From an uncultured Eubacteriales bacterium (GTDB taxonomy: Bacteria > Bacillota > Clostridia > Christensenellales > CAG-138), in the NCBI GenBank assembly GCA_900547135.1, contig URFJ01000004.1:1-38122 (forward strand): 38,122 nt of DNA, in the 5' to 3' direction. Position numbers and translations under genes: made by a program. Shown here in pieces: positions 1 through 6,782 of the stretch. Position 1 is the first letter of the stretch, and each line of letters begins with the position of its first letter. The notes beneath the pieces were generated by a model. The model ran no database searches, had not been told where the DNA came from, and was given only the letters and a program-made list of their open reading frames with translations.

Positions 1-19
1 GGCGAGCCGTGGAACGGCT

Positions 20-589
20 TTGCTTAGAGTCGGATACGGAGAGGATACACACCGGCTTGCAGAGGGACGCAGGCTTGTAATAGGCGGCGTTGACATACCG
101 TTTAGAATCGGTCTGCTGGGGCACTCGGATGCGGACGTATTGGTGCATTCGGTGATTGACGCGCTGTTAGGCGCTTCAGCTCAAGGCGATATAGGAAGAA
201 GCTTTCCGGATACCGATGAAGAGTACAGGAATATAAGCTCTATTGAGCTTTTAAGGCGAACAGGTATAAAATTAGAGGCCCTCGGCGTTAGTATTAATAA
301 TCTTGATGCAACGGTAATTGCCCAGGAGCCAAGGCTTATGCCATATATTGAGCGTATGAGGGAAAACTTATCGTCCGCGTTAAGTCTGAATACGCAGGCG
401 GTAAGCGTTAAGGCCACGACGCCCGAGCACACGGGGCCGGAGGGGCGGATGGAATGTATTAGCTCCAGATGCGTGGCATGCATAACAATGCCGGTCAGGG
501 CCTGCCCGCGTTTTGATGTAGGCATCCAGCGGCGGCAAATTGTGGGGCGGCAAATTGTGGACACTGAGAATACTATGCCGTATGCTTAA
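20..589 (+). CDS. ispF: 2-C-methyl-D-erythritol 2,4-cyclodiphosphate synthase (IspF), possibly the C-terminal part of an IspDF fusion
   Basis: IspF makes the cyclic diphosphate intermediate of the non-mevalonate isoprenoid pathway in the cytosol. The N-terminal DxH metal motif is visible (GEDTHRL), as are the GLLGHSDADV histidine loop, the FPDTD loop, and the KATTPE/GPEGRMECI C-terminal active-site segment. The family is normally about 157-160 residues. This protein has roughly 30 extra residues after ACITM, containing an in-frame 5-codon duplication. The chosen start is a TTG with only a weak ribosome binding site, and the frame is open to the left edge of the window. The gene may therefore begin upstream, perhaps fused to IspD as in bifunctional IspDF enzymes. 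The identity is secure; the start is not. Confidence 0.9.
   Translation: MLRVGYGEDTHRLAEGRRLVIGGVDIPFRIGLLGHSDADVLVHSVIDALLGASAQGDIGRSFPDTDEEYRNISSIELLRRTGIKLEALGVSINNLDATVIAQEPRLMPYIERMRENLSSALSLNTQAVSVKATTPEHTGPEGRMECISSRCVACITMPVRACPRFDVGIQRRQIVGRQIVDTENTMPYA
531..560. repeat. 15-bp perfect tandem duplication in the ispF tail
   Basis: GGCGGCAAATTGTGG occurs twice head to tail (531-545 and 546-560). It encodes the repeated RQIV segments of the IspF C-terminal extension and keeps the reading frame. Confidence 0.95.
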
Positions 590-598
590 CCATACGGC
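577..598 (+). terminator. hairpin over the ispF stop codon, possible terminator
   Basis: GCCGTATG pairs with CATACGGC around a CTTAAC loop that contains the TAA stop. No proper T-tract follows, so termination is only inferred from position. Confidence 0.4.
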
Positions 599-616
599 GT
601 GGAGCTCTATTTCCGC

Positions 617-645
617 TTGAACACCATTTCGCATTATGTTATACT
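617..645 (+). promoter_or_regulatory. sigma-A type promoter for the DUF4190 gene
   Basis: A -35 box TTGAAC and a -10 box TATACT are separated by 17 bp, with a TGT extension in front of the -10 box (extended -10). It lies about 40 bp upstream of the GGGAGG ribosome binding site of the next gene. Confidence 0.6.
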
Positions 646-686
646 TTTAAGGGGAGTTTAAGAATAAAAAAATCGGGAGGTCTTTA

Positions 687-1022
687 ATGGAAAACAATCA
701 AAATAACTATTCAGGCGGCCCAGTGGGCAGTAATTCGGGCTCGACCAGTACGAAAGCGGTTTTATCTTTGGTATTTGCAATCGTTGCGTTTGTAATGTCA
801 TTTATATCGTCGCTTTTCTATCCGGCAATTATCGGAATTGTACTTGGAATCGTAGCTATAATACTCGCCGTTGGCGAACGCAAGGAAAATCCGGGCAACG
901 GGCTTGCCACAGCGGGTCTTGTTGTAGGCATAATATCCCTTGTGCTCAATGCGATATGCCTTATCGCTTGCGGGGCGATTGTAAGCTTGACGGCATGCGC
1001 GGTATTGCCGTTTGTTAGCTAA
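687..1022 (+). CDS. small DUF4190-type membrane protein
   Basis: This 111-residue protein has a polar, Gly/Ser/Asn-rich N-terminus of about 22 residues, then hydrophobic stretches at roughly residues 24-40, 43-65 and 75-105. A loop GERKENPGNGLATAGLVVG sits between them. That loop, in which the second helix pair restarts after a conserved NG-ATAG, is typical of DUF4190 proteins in Bacillota, whose function is unknown. A GGGAGG ribosome binding site lies 6 bases before the ATG. The gene has its own promoter and a downstream hairpin, so it is probably monocistronic. It is expected in the cytoplasmic membrane with a short cytosolic head. Family assignment is by pattern; no enzymatic residues are apparent. 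Confidence 0.8.
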   Translation: MENNQNNYSGGPVGSNSGSTSTKAVLSLVFAIVAFVMSFISSLFYPAIIGIVLGIVAIILAVGERKENPGNGLATAGLVVGIISLVLNAICLIACGAIVSLTACAVLPFVS

Positions 1023-1049
1023 GAACAATACTTATAAATGCAGTGAAGC

Positions 1050-1084
1050 ATGCAGGCGCCGTCAAGGGCGTCTGCATATATAAT
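1050..1084 (+). terminator. intrinsic terminator-like hairpin after the DUF4190 gene
   Basis: ATGCAGGCGCC (1050-1060) pairs with GGCGTCTGCAT (1067-1077), with one G-T pair and a 6-base loop, followed by an AT-rich but not pure-T tail. It ends just before the lgt ribosome binding site. Confidence 0.55.
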
Positions 1085-1103
1085 TTAGGGATGAGGTGAA
1101 ATT

Positions 1104-1895
1104 ATGCATCCATTTATAGAATTTTGGGGGATTACCATTCCAACATACGGCGTTTGCTGCGTAATCGGACTAGCCCTGGCTATGCTGCTGCTGTTATACA
1201 CGCATAAAAAGAGGGGGCTATCCCGTCAGGATGCTTACTATTGCGCGATATTTGCCATAATAGGCGGTTTTATTGGGGCTAAGCTCATGTTCCTTATAGT
1301 GGAGCTTCCAACTATCATAGAGAACCCGTCGTTTTTGAAGTCGGCAATTTTAGGAGGCTTTGTCTTCTACGGCGGATTGATAGGAGGCGTTGCGGGCGGA
1401 GCAATCTACTGCAAAAAGTATAAGCTAAATATGCTTGAGGTTACGGACGCCTATGCGGCTCCGCTTACGCTTGCACAGGCAATAGGCAGGGTTGGATGTT
1501 TTTTTGCCGGATGCTGTTATGGAATGGAAAGCGATTCGCCGCTTGCCATAACATTCCCGGGAAATGGGCTAACGCCGGGAAACGTATCATTGCTTCCTAC
1601 GCAGCTCTTTGAGTCGGCATTTTTACTTATTCTAACGGCAGTTTTGCTTTTAATATTGAAAAAAAACAAAAAGTCCGGTATTGTTACCGCATGGTATTTC
1701 ATCCTTTATTCCGTATGGCGCTTTTTTATCGAATTCTACAGGAACGACCCGCGTGGAAGCGTGGGGACCCTATCAACCTCGCAGTTTATAAGTTTAATAC
1801 TGTTCCCAATAGGGGTAGCCATGCTGATATGGGTTTACTTAAAAAAGAAGGATAAGCCAGCTTCAGGCCAGGATAAGACGACAGAAGAAAGATGA
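1104..1895 (+). CDS. lgt: phosphatidylglycerol--prolipoprotein diacylglyceryl transferase
   Basis: Lgt transfers diacylglycerol from phosphatidylglycerol to the lipobox cysteine of prolipoproteins, the first step of lipoprotein maturation in the membrane. The 263-residue length is normal. Several transmembrane helices are visible (roughly residues 18-32, 48-65, 85-105, 175-190, 200-215 and 230-246). The family signature GRVGCFFAGCCYG is present near residue 130, as is WRFFIEFYRNDPRG near residue 210 with its conserved Arg. The N-terminus FWGITIPTYG is also typical. GAGGTG precedes the ATG. The window encodes several lipoproteins that would be its substrates. A hairpin follows the stop. Confidence 0.97.
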   Translation: MHPFIEFWGITIPTYGVCCVIGLALAMLLLLYTHKKRGLSRQDAYYCAIFAIIGGFIGAKLMFLIVELPTIIENPSFLKSAILGGFVFYGGLIGGVAGGAIYCKKYKLNMLEVTDAYAAPLTLAQAIGRVGCFFAGCCYGMESDSPLAITFPGNGLTPGNVSLLPTQLFESAFLLILTAVLLLILKKNKKSGIVTAWYFILYSVWRFFIEFYRNDPRGSVGTLSTSQFISLILFPIGVAMLIWVYLKKKDKPASGQDKTTEER

Positions 1896-1927
1896 TTTTA
1901 CTGGAATTAGTATTTGTTAATGTGACG

Positions 1928-1952
1928 AGGCGCCGCTGTTGAAGCGGTGCCT
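1928..1952. terminator. hairpin downstream of lgt
   Basis: AGGCGCCGCT pairs with AGCGGTGCCT over a 5-base loop (one G-T pair). The stem is strong but no T-tract follows, so it may slow or stop polymerase, or protect a 3' end. Confidence 0.5.
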
Positions 1953-2036
1953 TGGTATATCGGTTTCCCGCAAATATATAAACTTGCCTAATTGCCGCCG
2001 GATGCAAAAAATCTGTTCAAAGCTAGAGTATTTTTT

Positions 2037-2213
2037 ATGGGCTGGGAATTGATCGAATTGAAACGGCAAAGCAATCCGCGTTGGACTTTTCAGACGAAAA
2101 GGGGGGAGAAAGCCAGCTTTGAGTTAGAAGAATATGAAGCGCTTAAGCGGGTATATAAGATTAAATTTAGGAACTCGGTGCTCAGTTACAGATGTGAAAT
2201 TGATTCTGAATAG
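2037..2213 (+). CDS. small hypothetical protein (58 aa), uncertain
   Basis: From an ATG this gives a 58-residue basic/acidic protein with a plausible folded look (WELIELKRQ..., then FELEEYEALKRVYKIKFRN). An upstream TTG would add 15 residues. No good ribosome binding site or family is recognised. A second short ORF follows after two bases, so the pair may be a decayed longer gene. Confidence 0.3.
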   Translation: MGWELIELKRQSNPRWTFQTKRGEKASFELEEYEALKRVYKIKFRNSVLSYRCEIDSE

Positions 2214-2215
2214 GA

Positions 2216-2425
2216 TTGATCATTAAATATGAATTTGACGGTGAACCCGATTTTAGCCGCTACTCAGGAAGCATTCTGGGGCAAAGCGAGGATAAGGCAA
2301 TAATAATGAGAGCTGATGATAGGGTTGATGCGAGCCGTATTTCTATACATTTTAACAAACAAAATGACGGGAGGAATAGGCGAAAAGCTGCATTTAAAAA
2401 TATTATTTTGAAAATGAAGCCGTAA
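2216..2425 (+). CDS. small hypothetical protein (69 aa), uncertain
   Basis: It opens with a TTG two bases after the preceding stop and reads as a charged 69-residue protein (IIKYEFDGEPDFSRYSG at its start). No ribosome binding site of its own is visible. It could be translated by coupling with the preceding ORF, be the second half of a frameshifted gene, or be non-coding. No family is recognised. Confidence 0.22.
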   Translation: MIIKYEFDGEPDFSRYSGSILGQSEDKAIIMRADDRVDASRISIHFNKQNDGRNRRKAAFKNIILKMKP

Positions 2426-2782
2426 GCGGGGCGATAGTTTAACCCTCAGTTGACAAGGGTAAATACGCCTGGAGGGCCAGATTTGGGCCATATCTATGTT
2501 CTGGTAGCTTGAAATAGCGCTGCTAGTCCTGCCCTCCCCGGCCTTGAACCGGCCACAAATCCGACTCCTCGAGATCCTTTGATTTTCGCTCTCCCAGTCC
2601 GTGCGGGATGAGGCACGGCCGCGTTGGCGTAGCGGTTACGGCAAGCGGCCGGCACAAAGTCCGGCGCGGGCTGGGCGCGAAAACCGTGTTTACCATAAAG
2701 TTGGATGAAAAACGGGCATTTATTGTGAAGCGCAATTTCTACTCCCACCAACAGCTCCGCCCAAGTCACTGCCGAATTCCCT
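2426..2782. other. intergenic stretch without a supported gene
   Basis: The middle (about 2600-2680) is GC-rich with several small inverted repeats such as GGCCGG...CCGGC. Short ORFs exist on both strands but lack ribosome binding sites and recognisable products. Nothing functional can be assigned. Confidence 0.5.
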
Positions 2783-2832
2783 TTAATATAAAAGCGCCTC
2801 TTTTCCCCGATATTGCACGATTGAAAAGAGGC
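2783..2832 (-). terminator. intrinsic terminator, probably for gapA
   Basis: On the minus strand GCCTCTTTTC (2823-2832) pairs with GAAAAGAGGC (2796-2805), and the transcript then runs into GCTTTTATATT. It lies about 125 bp beyond the gapA stop. The stem is 10 bp with a 17-base loop. Confidence 0.6.
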
Positions 2833-2957
2833 ATATAAATGTTTTTCGGTTTTGAGCGATTTTCCAGTCAAACGAATATTTTGCGTACCAGGGATATTAC
2901 TCTAGTTAGTTCGCCAAAGCCGTTCAACCTCTCAAAAGACTTGGATATAGAGGGGGG

Positions 2958-3992
2958 TTACTTGCCGCAGCAGCACTTGCAGCCGCCGTCCACCTTGGCC
3001 ATGTGGCAAATGAGGTCGATGACCTTGTTGGAATAACCCCACTCGTTGTCATACCAGGCGATTAGCTTTACAAAGTTCTCATTCAAACTGATTCCAGCGT
3101 CCGCGTCGAATATGCAAGTACGAGGATCGGTATAGAAATCGGATGAGACGACCTTATCCTCAGTATAGCCGATAATTCCCTTCCATTCATCGCTTTCCGA
3201 CGCGGCTTTCATGGCGGCTTTAATCTCGTCATACGATGCTGGTTTGCTTATACGGCAGGTAAGGTCGACAACTGATACGTCGGGCGTTGGCACGCGCAGG
3301 GACATTCCCGTAAGCTTTCCATTAAGGGCCGGTATAACTTTGCCAACCGCCTTTGCAGCGCCGGTAGAGCTGGGAATTATATTATGCGCGGCTGCCCTGC
3401 CTCCACGCCAGTCCTTCTTGGACGGGCCGTCTACTGTGAGCTGAGTGGCCGTTATTGAGTGCACCGTTGTCATCAAGCCTTCAATTATGCCGAAGTTGTC
3501 GTTTATTACCTTGGCAAGAGGAGCGAGACAGTTTGTGGTACATGAAGCATTTGACACTATGTTCATATCGCTTTTGTATTCGTTCTGATTTACACCCATC
3601 ACGAACATCGGGGCGTCCTTGCTTGGAGCGGAAATGACAACCTTTTTGGCGCCTGCCTGTATATGCTTTATCGCCATATCCATTGTCGTAAATTTACCTG
3701 TCGCTTCCACCACGTACTCGGCGCCGCATTCGGCCCACGGAATTTCGGCGGGATCCATACATGCATACACATTTGATATATTGCCGTTTACGATAAGTTT
3801 GCCGTCTTGTGCTTTGACGTCCCCGTTAAAGCGGCGGTGCACAGTATCATAGGTCAGCATATAAACCATGTATTCGGGATCTATGAACGGATCGTTTATG
3901 CCTACGATCTGTATGTCGGGATTACTGGCGGCGGCGCGGAAAACAAGCCGTCCGATGCGTCCGAATCCGTTTATACCTACCTTGATTGCCAT
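2958..3992 (-). CDS. gapA: glyceraldehyde-3-phosphate dehydrogenase with a cysteine-rich C-terminal tail
   Basis: It oxidises glyceraldehyde-3-phosphate to 1,3-bisphosphoglycerate in glycolysis, in the cytosol. The Rossmann motif GINGFGRIGR is at the N-terminus. An Asp in GINDPF at the position that selects NAD suggests NAD rather than NADP. The catalytic cysteine is in SNASCTTNCLAP near residue 150, with the partner histidine in TTVHSITATQ. The C-terminal domain ends in the normal WYDNEWGYSNKVIDL segment. The protein is 344 residues, slightly longer than usual, because of an added tail GGCKCCCGK. An AGGAGG sequence lies 8 bases before the ATG, and a TATAAT (4029-4034) further upstream may be its -10 box. 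Confidence 0.97.
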   Translation of the reverse strand: MAIKVGINGFGRIGRLVFRAAASNPDIQIVGINDPFIDPEYMVYMLTYDTVHRRFNGDVKAQDGKLIVNGNISNVYACMDPAEIPWAECGAEYVVEATGKFTTMDMAIKHIQAGAKKVVISAPSKDAPMFVMGVNQNEYKSDMNIVSNASCTTNCLAPLAKVINDNFGIIEGLMTTVHSITATQLTVDGPSKKDWRGGRAAAHNIIPSSTGAAKAVGKVIPALNGKLTGMSLRVPTPDVSVVDLTCRISKPASYDEIKAAMKAASESDEWKGIIGYTEDKVVSSDFYTDPRTCIFDADAGISLNENFVKLIAWYDNEWGYSNKVIDLICHMAKVDGGCKCCCGK

Positions 3993-4153
3993 TTGATTTT
4001 CCTCCTGATAGTTTACTGGTACTTCTCTATTATATTACATTAAAGGCTTTTTCTATGCAACGGCTTTTCCATTATAACTGGATATATATGGTCTAAAAAC
4101 TAACGATTAGAAGCCCTGTATTTATTATTCAAACTAAAGATTGAGTCCGCTCC

Positions 4154-4182
4154 TTCAATAGTGAACGAATACGTGTTATAAT
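4154..4182 (+). promoter_or_regulatory. extended -10 promoter for the DUF4097 lipoprotein gene
   Basis: A perfect TATAAT (4177-4182) is preceded by TGT, giving an extended -10 element. The -35 region 17 bp upstream (TTCAAT) is poor, as is common for extended -10 promoters. The start codon is 30 bp downstream. Confidence 0.6.
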
Positions 4183-4211
4183 CAAGCCATTGATTATGTT
4201 TGGAGGATAAT

Positions 4212-5228
4212 ATGAAACGTTACATATATGGCCTTATGGCGTCGTTAATGCTGTTGGGAGTTGTTGTGTCAAGCGGCTGCATTAACCTTTATATGCCCAG
4301 CGGGCATACGGGTGGTTCACCAAGGGATAACCCTAGCAACTTCGTTGTAATCAAGGATGAAAGAATAAATGATGATGTATCCAAGCTGGATCTGAGATGG
4401 ATAAAAGGTAAAATTACGTTTCAAAAGAGCGAAAATAACGAATTAAAAATCATACAGAAGGCCGACCAGAGCTTTTTAGAGAATATGGTATTTGTTCATT
4501 CAATTAGCGGGGATCAGCTTGTTATTAAAGACGGAAGGTATGACGTCGCCAAATTGATATCCGTCCTGGCGGTGCAGCGAACAGACATAGAGATATATCT
4601 GCCGGAGCGGCTATATGATGAAATCAGATGCGACAGCGTTTCTTCCGATGTGATAGCCGGGGATATGACAACAAAGGCTATATGTATAGACATTACAAGT
4701 GGCAATATTGATTTAAAGGGAAAACTTGGCGATGTATCCATAAGTACCACCAGCGGCAGCGCCCTGGCGGAAGGGGAATTGTCATCAATTCTAGCTGACA
4801 CTACCAGTGGGAATATAACGTTTAGCAGCACCGTGGCCATGACAAAGATTGAGGTGAACAATACCTCAGGGGATATCGAAGGCTCATTTATCCATGCTGA
4901 TGAGGTTAAAATTGACACAACGTCCGGCGATGCAGAGCTTACAGGGGTGACAGAAAGCTTTGATTACGATGCTATAAGCGGAGAACTTAAACTTTCGCTG
5001 AACGCTGTTCCCAGCAAGCTCTCTATTGACACAGTATCCGGCAACTCGCGGATCTACCTTGCTGAAAACGACGGGTTTACCGCAAGGGTGGATAAGGTGT
5101 CGGGCAGCTTCAAAAGTGATTTCCCGCTTACTGTAAACGGTGACACTCACGTATATGGGGATGGGGGCGCTGACTTTAGCTTTTCCATGGTCAGCGGCAA
5201 CATATCATTGTATGAAACTGGTAACTGA
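4212..5228 (+). CDS. DUF4097-type beta-repeat lipoprotein
   Basis: The start is the ATG preceded by GGAGG at 4202-4206. A TTG twelve bases earlier would overlap that ribosome binding site and is rejected. The 338-residue protein has a hydrophobic signal segment ending SSGC, a slightly off-consensus lipobox, so it is probably an outer-face lipoprotein. From about residue 125 it consists of regularly spaced strands centred on (T/V)SG(N/D/S), for example DITSGNIDL, STTSGSALA, DTTSGNITF and DTTSGDAELTG. This is the right-handed beta-helix pattern of DUF4097, often called a putative adhesin. The ligand is unknown. The gene stands alone between gapA (divergent) and the tRNAs. Confidence 0.85.
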   Translation: MKRYIYGLMASLMLLGVVVSSGCINLYMPSGHTGGSPRDNPSNFVVIKDERINDDVSKLDLRWIKGKITFQKSENNELKIIQKADQSFLENMVFVHSISGDQLVIKDGRYDVAKLISVLAVQRTDIEIYLPERLYDEIRCDSVSSDVIAGDMTTKAICIDITSGNIDLKGKLGDVSISTTSGSALAEGELSSILADTTSGNITFSSTVAMTKIEVNNTSGDIEGSFIHADEVKIDTTSGDAELTGVTESFDYDAISGELKLSLNAVPSKLSIDTVSGNSRIYLAENDGFTARVDKVSGSFKSDFPLTVNGDTHVYGDGGADFSFSMVSGNISLYETGN

Positions 5229-5257
5229 CGTTTAGCAAAGTTTTTTGCAATTAGTGC

Positions 5258-5286
5258 TTGACTTGTATATCCTGCTGTGTTATTAT
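5258..5286 (+). promoter_or_regulatory. promoter of the tRNA-Met genes
   Basis: TTGACT and TATTAT are separated by exactly 17 bp, 26 bp upstream of the first tRNA. This is a strong sigma-A match. Confidence 0.75.
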
Positions 5287-5312
5287 TAACTTCGCCATCG
5301 TTTGGCAGTCGT

Positions 5313-5389
5313 CGCGGGGTGGAGCAGACCGGTAGCTCATCGGGCTCATAACCCGAAGGTCGAGGGTTCAAATCCCTCCCCCGCAACCA
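5313..5389 (+). tRNA. initiator tRNA-fMet (CAT)
   Basis: This 77-nt cloverleaf includes an encoded CCA. Two initiator hallmarks are visible. The first acceptor pair is a C-A mismatch (5313/5385), which marks the tRNA for formylation. The anticodon stem ends in three G-C pairs (GGG around CTCATAA and CCC). A T-loop GGTTCAAAT is present. A GC-rich hairpin (TGGCGGTG...CACCGCCA, 5393-5418) follows and may help 3' processing or partly terminate. Confidence 0.97.
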
Positions 5390-5442
5390 ATATGGCGGTG
5401 GGCAATAGCTCACCGCCAACTTAAAATTAATACAAAAGATGT

Positions 5443-5519
5443 GGCGGCGTAGCTCAGCTGGCTAGAGCAATCGGTTCATACCCGGTCGGTCATCCGTTCG
5501 AATCGGATCGCCGCTACCA
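5443..5519 (+). tRNA. elongator tRNA-Met (CAT)
   Basis: This 77-nt cloverleaf has acceptor GGCGGCG/CGCCGCT (a G-T first pair), D-arm AGCTCAGCTGGCTAGAGC, anticodon loop TTCATAC, T-loop TTCGAAT and encoded CCA. The body matches bacterial elongator Met tRNAs. A tRNA-Ile2 (CAT modified with lysidine) is a less likely alternative. It is co-transcribed with the initiator tRNA 53 bp upstream. Confidence 0.9.
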
Positions 5520-5524
5520 CGTCG

Positions 5525-5579
5525 GAGCAAAGTCCGCTTTGCTCACAATCCCCTAACCGTTTCACGGCTAGGGGATTTT
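5525..5579 (+). terminator. double hairpin ending in an intrinsic terminator of the tRNA operon
   Basis: A first hairpin pairs GAGCAAAG with CTTTGCTC (5525-5544). A second stem (5547-5559 with 5565-5577, one A-C mismatch) then runs into TTTT. This is a good terminator directly after the second tRNA. Confidence 0.85.
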
Positions 5580-5614
5580 CACACCGCTCCCTTGCTCCTC
5601 CTCTCCGCCAAAAG

Positions 5615-5845
5615 TCACGCTCGCTTCGGCTGCGCCCCCTTAAGCGCGGGCGCGACGCCTCCGCTTCGCCGTAAATCTTTTGTCGCAACCATGTAGATAC
5701 AAGGCCTGGATTGGTATTCCTGCATCAATTTTTTGTGGTACATCATACAAAATTTTGCCTTAACGCGTTCTAACCCGCCTTTATTATTAAAACTTGATTC
5801 AAGTGCCTTTCCCAAATGCTTTTTAAAGGATTTAGCGGTTGCCAT
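5615..5845 (-). CDS. short hypothetical ORF or gene remnant
   Basis: This 76-residue basic ORF on the minus strand begins with an ATG but has no convincing ribosome binding site. Its first 60 residues look protein-like (KSFKKHLGKALESSFNNK, then CMMYHKKLMQEYQ). The end runs into GC-rich repeats near the tRNA terminator. It may be the tail of a decayed gene. No family is recognised. Confidence 0.22.
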   Translation of the reverse strand: MATAKSFKKHLGKALESSFNNKGGLERVKAKFCMMYHKKLMQEYQSRPCIYMVATKDLRRSGGVAPALKGAQPKRA

Positions 5846-6088
5846 GATTATGTTTCTTTGATATCAGCAACAATATGGGGTTCAACTTCACTAATATTAG
5901 GCTTGCAGCGCTGTTATAAGATACGCTCACTGGATAAACAGGCTAAGATTGCAGGATATTGGGCCAAAAACAACTGCAAAGCGGCATATGAAAAAAGGTG
6001 GCATTAATATGGCGAGATTATAAATTTATACTATTGCGTGATAAATATAGATATGATATCCTATAAATAAAGGCAATGGGGGATCGTT
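5846..6088. other. intergenic stretch
   Basis: There is no supported gene. A possible promoter for the next gene combines TTGCGT (6034-6039) with a weak TGA-TATCCT -10 element (6057-6062) at 17-bp spacing. Confidence 0.35.
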
Positions 6089-6544
6089 ATGAAGAAGTGT
6101 TTCCTATTTTGCGTACTGATTATGTTTATAATGGCTTGTGCATCCCCAGCTCAATCCTTTGAGATAGAAGGGGAGATGGTTTATAACTGGAATAAAGTTC
6201 AGATAGCCGATAAGATCCCAGCTCAATACGGGCGTATTCCTGTGTTTGCTGACAACTCAACATATAACAACATAGACCGCCGATACTACCTTGACGTTGT
6301 GTCGCTGCCATATAATGTGCAAAGGGTTATTAAAGAGGCGGTTGAAACAAATATGCAGGGCGAGGATGCTGTCCACGCAGGCTACAATCTATTCGCCATA
6401 CTGGAAAGGGATAACCAATACCGCATTTATTTGCCAAACGGCGAGTTCCTATATTATTATGAACTTGAAACCTACAATGCCATTAATAAAATTCCGGAAG
6501 AAATTAAAAACAAGTTTCCTCATTTACACATAACTGAAAAGTAA
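6089..6544 (+). CDS. small exported hypothetical protein
   Basis: The 151-residue product starts with MKK and a hydrophobic segment, followed by either a lipobox-like IMAC or a signal peptidase I site after SPAQS. It is therefore exported, either lipid-anchored or released. The mature part is rich in Tyr, Asn and charged residues and resembles small PepSY-like or copper-amine-oxidase-inhibitor-like domains only in general shape (a tandem alpha/beta pattern ending YLPNGEFLYYYELE). No family is firmly recognised. GGGGG lies 6 bases before the ATG. Its neighbours are tRNAs upstream and the SPFH cassette downstream, both with separate signals. Confidence 0.65.
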   Translation: MKKCFLFCVLIMFIMACASPAQSFEIEGEMVYNWNKVQIADKIPAQYGRIPVFADNSTYNNIDRRYYLDVVSLPYNVQRVIKEAVETNMQGEDAVHAGYNLFAILERDNQYRIYLPNGEFLYYYELETYNAINKIPEEIKNKFPHLHITEK

Positions 6545-6656
6545 TTTGTGTTTGCCAATGCAGAGTCATTATGGTATCTATGATACAAAGTTCTGCAGAG
6601 AACGGACACTTATGCGTTAGGTTCAAGATATGAAATAATGTTGTCGTATTTTGTTA

Positions 6657-6686
6657 TTGCTCATCTATTCCGAGTCATATTATAAT
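6657..6686 (+). promoter_or_regulatory. candidate promoter of the SPFH cassette
   Basis: TTGCTC and a perfect TATAAT lie 18 bp apart, leaving a leader of about 90 bases before the SPFH gene. A second TATAAT at 6760-6765 is too close to the ribosome binding site to be used. Confidence 0.45.
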
Positions 6687-6782
6687 AATCTATAGAGATC
6701 AGTAAAGGTTTCGTTTGGCAAATCCGGCCAAGCGTTGTGCTTGCTAACCGCAGCTTGTATATAATGAAGGGAGAAAATCATT

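Noticed and set aside
2518..2600. tRNA-like segment on the minus strand (GGTTCAAGGCCGG)
   Set aside because: The T-arm-like hairpin has a mismatch and no acceptor stem, D-arm or anticodon arm can be formed around it.
5147..5419. minus-strand open frame across the initiator tRNA
   Set aside because: It overlaps the DUF4097 gene end and the tRNA; peptides such as RGRDLNPRPSGYEPDELP are the familiar antisense reading of a tRNA.
5816..6007. 63-codon plus-strand open frame after the tRNA terminator
   Set aside because: No ribosome binding site, odd composition and overlap with another weak frame on the minus strand.
6760..6765. TATAAT just before the SPFH gene as its promoter
   Set aside because: Transcription would start inside the ribosome binding site. 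The TTGCTC/TATAAT pair at 6657-6686 is a better candidate.
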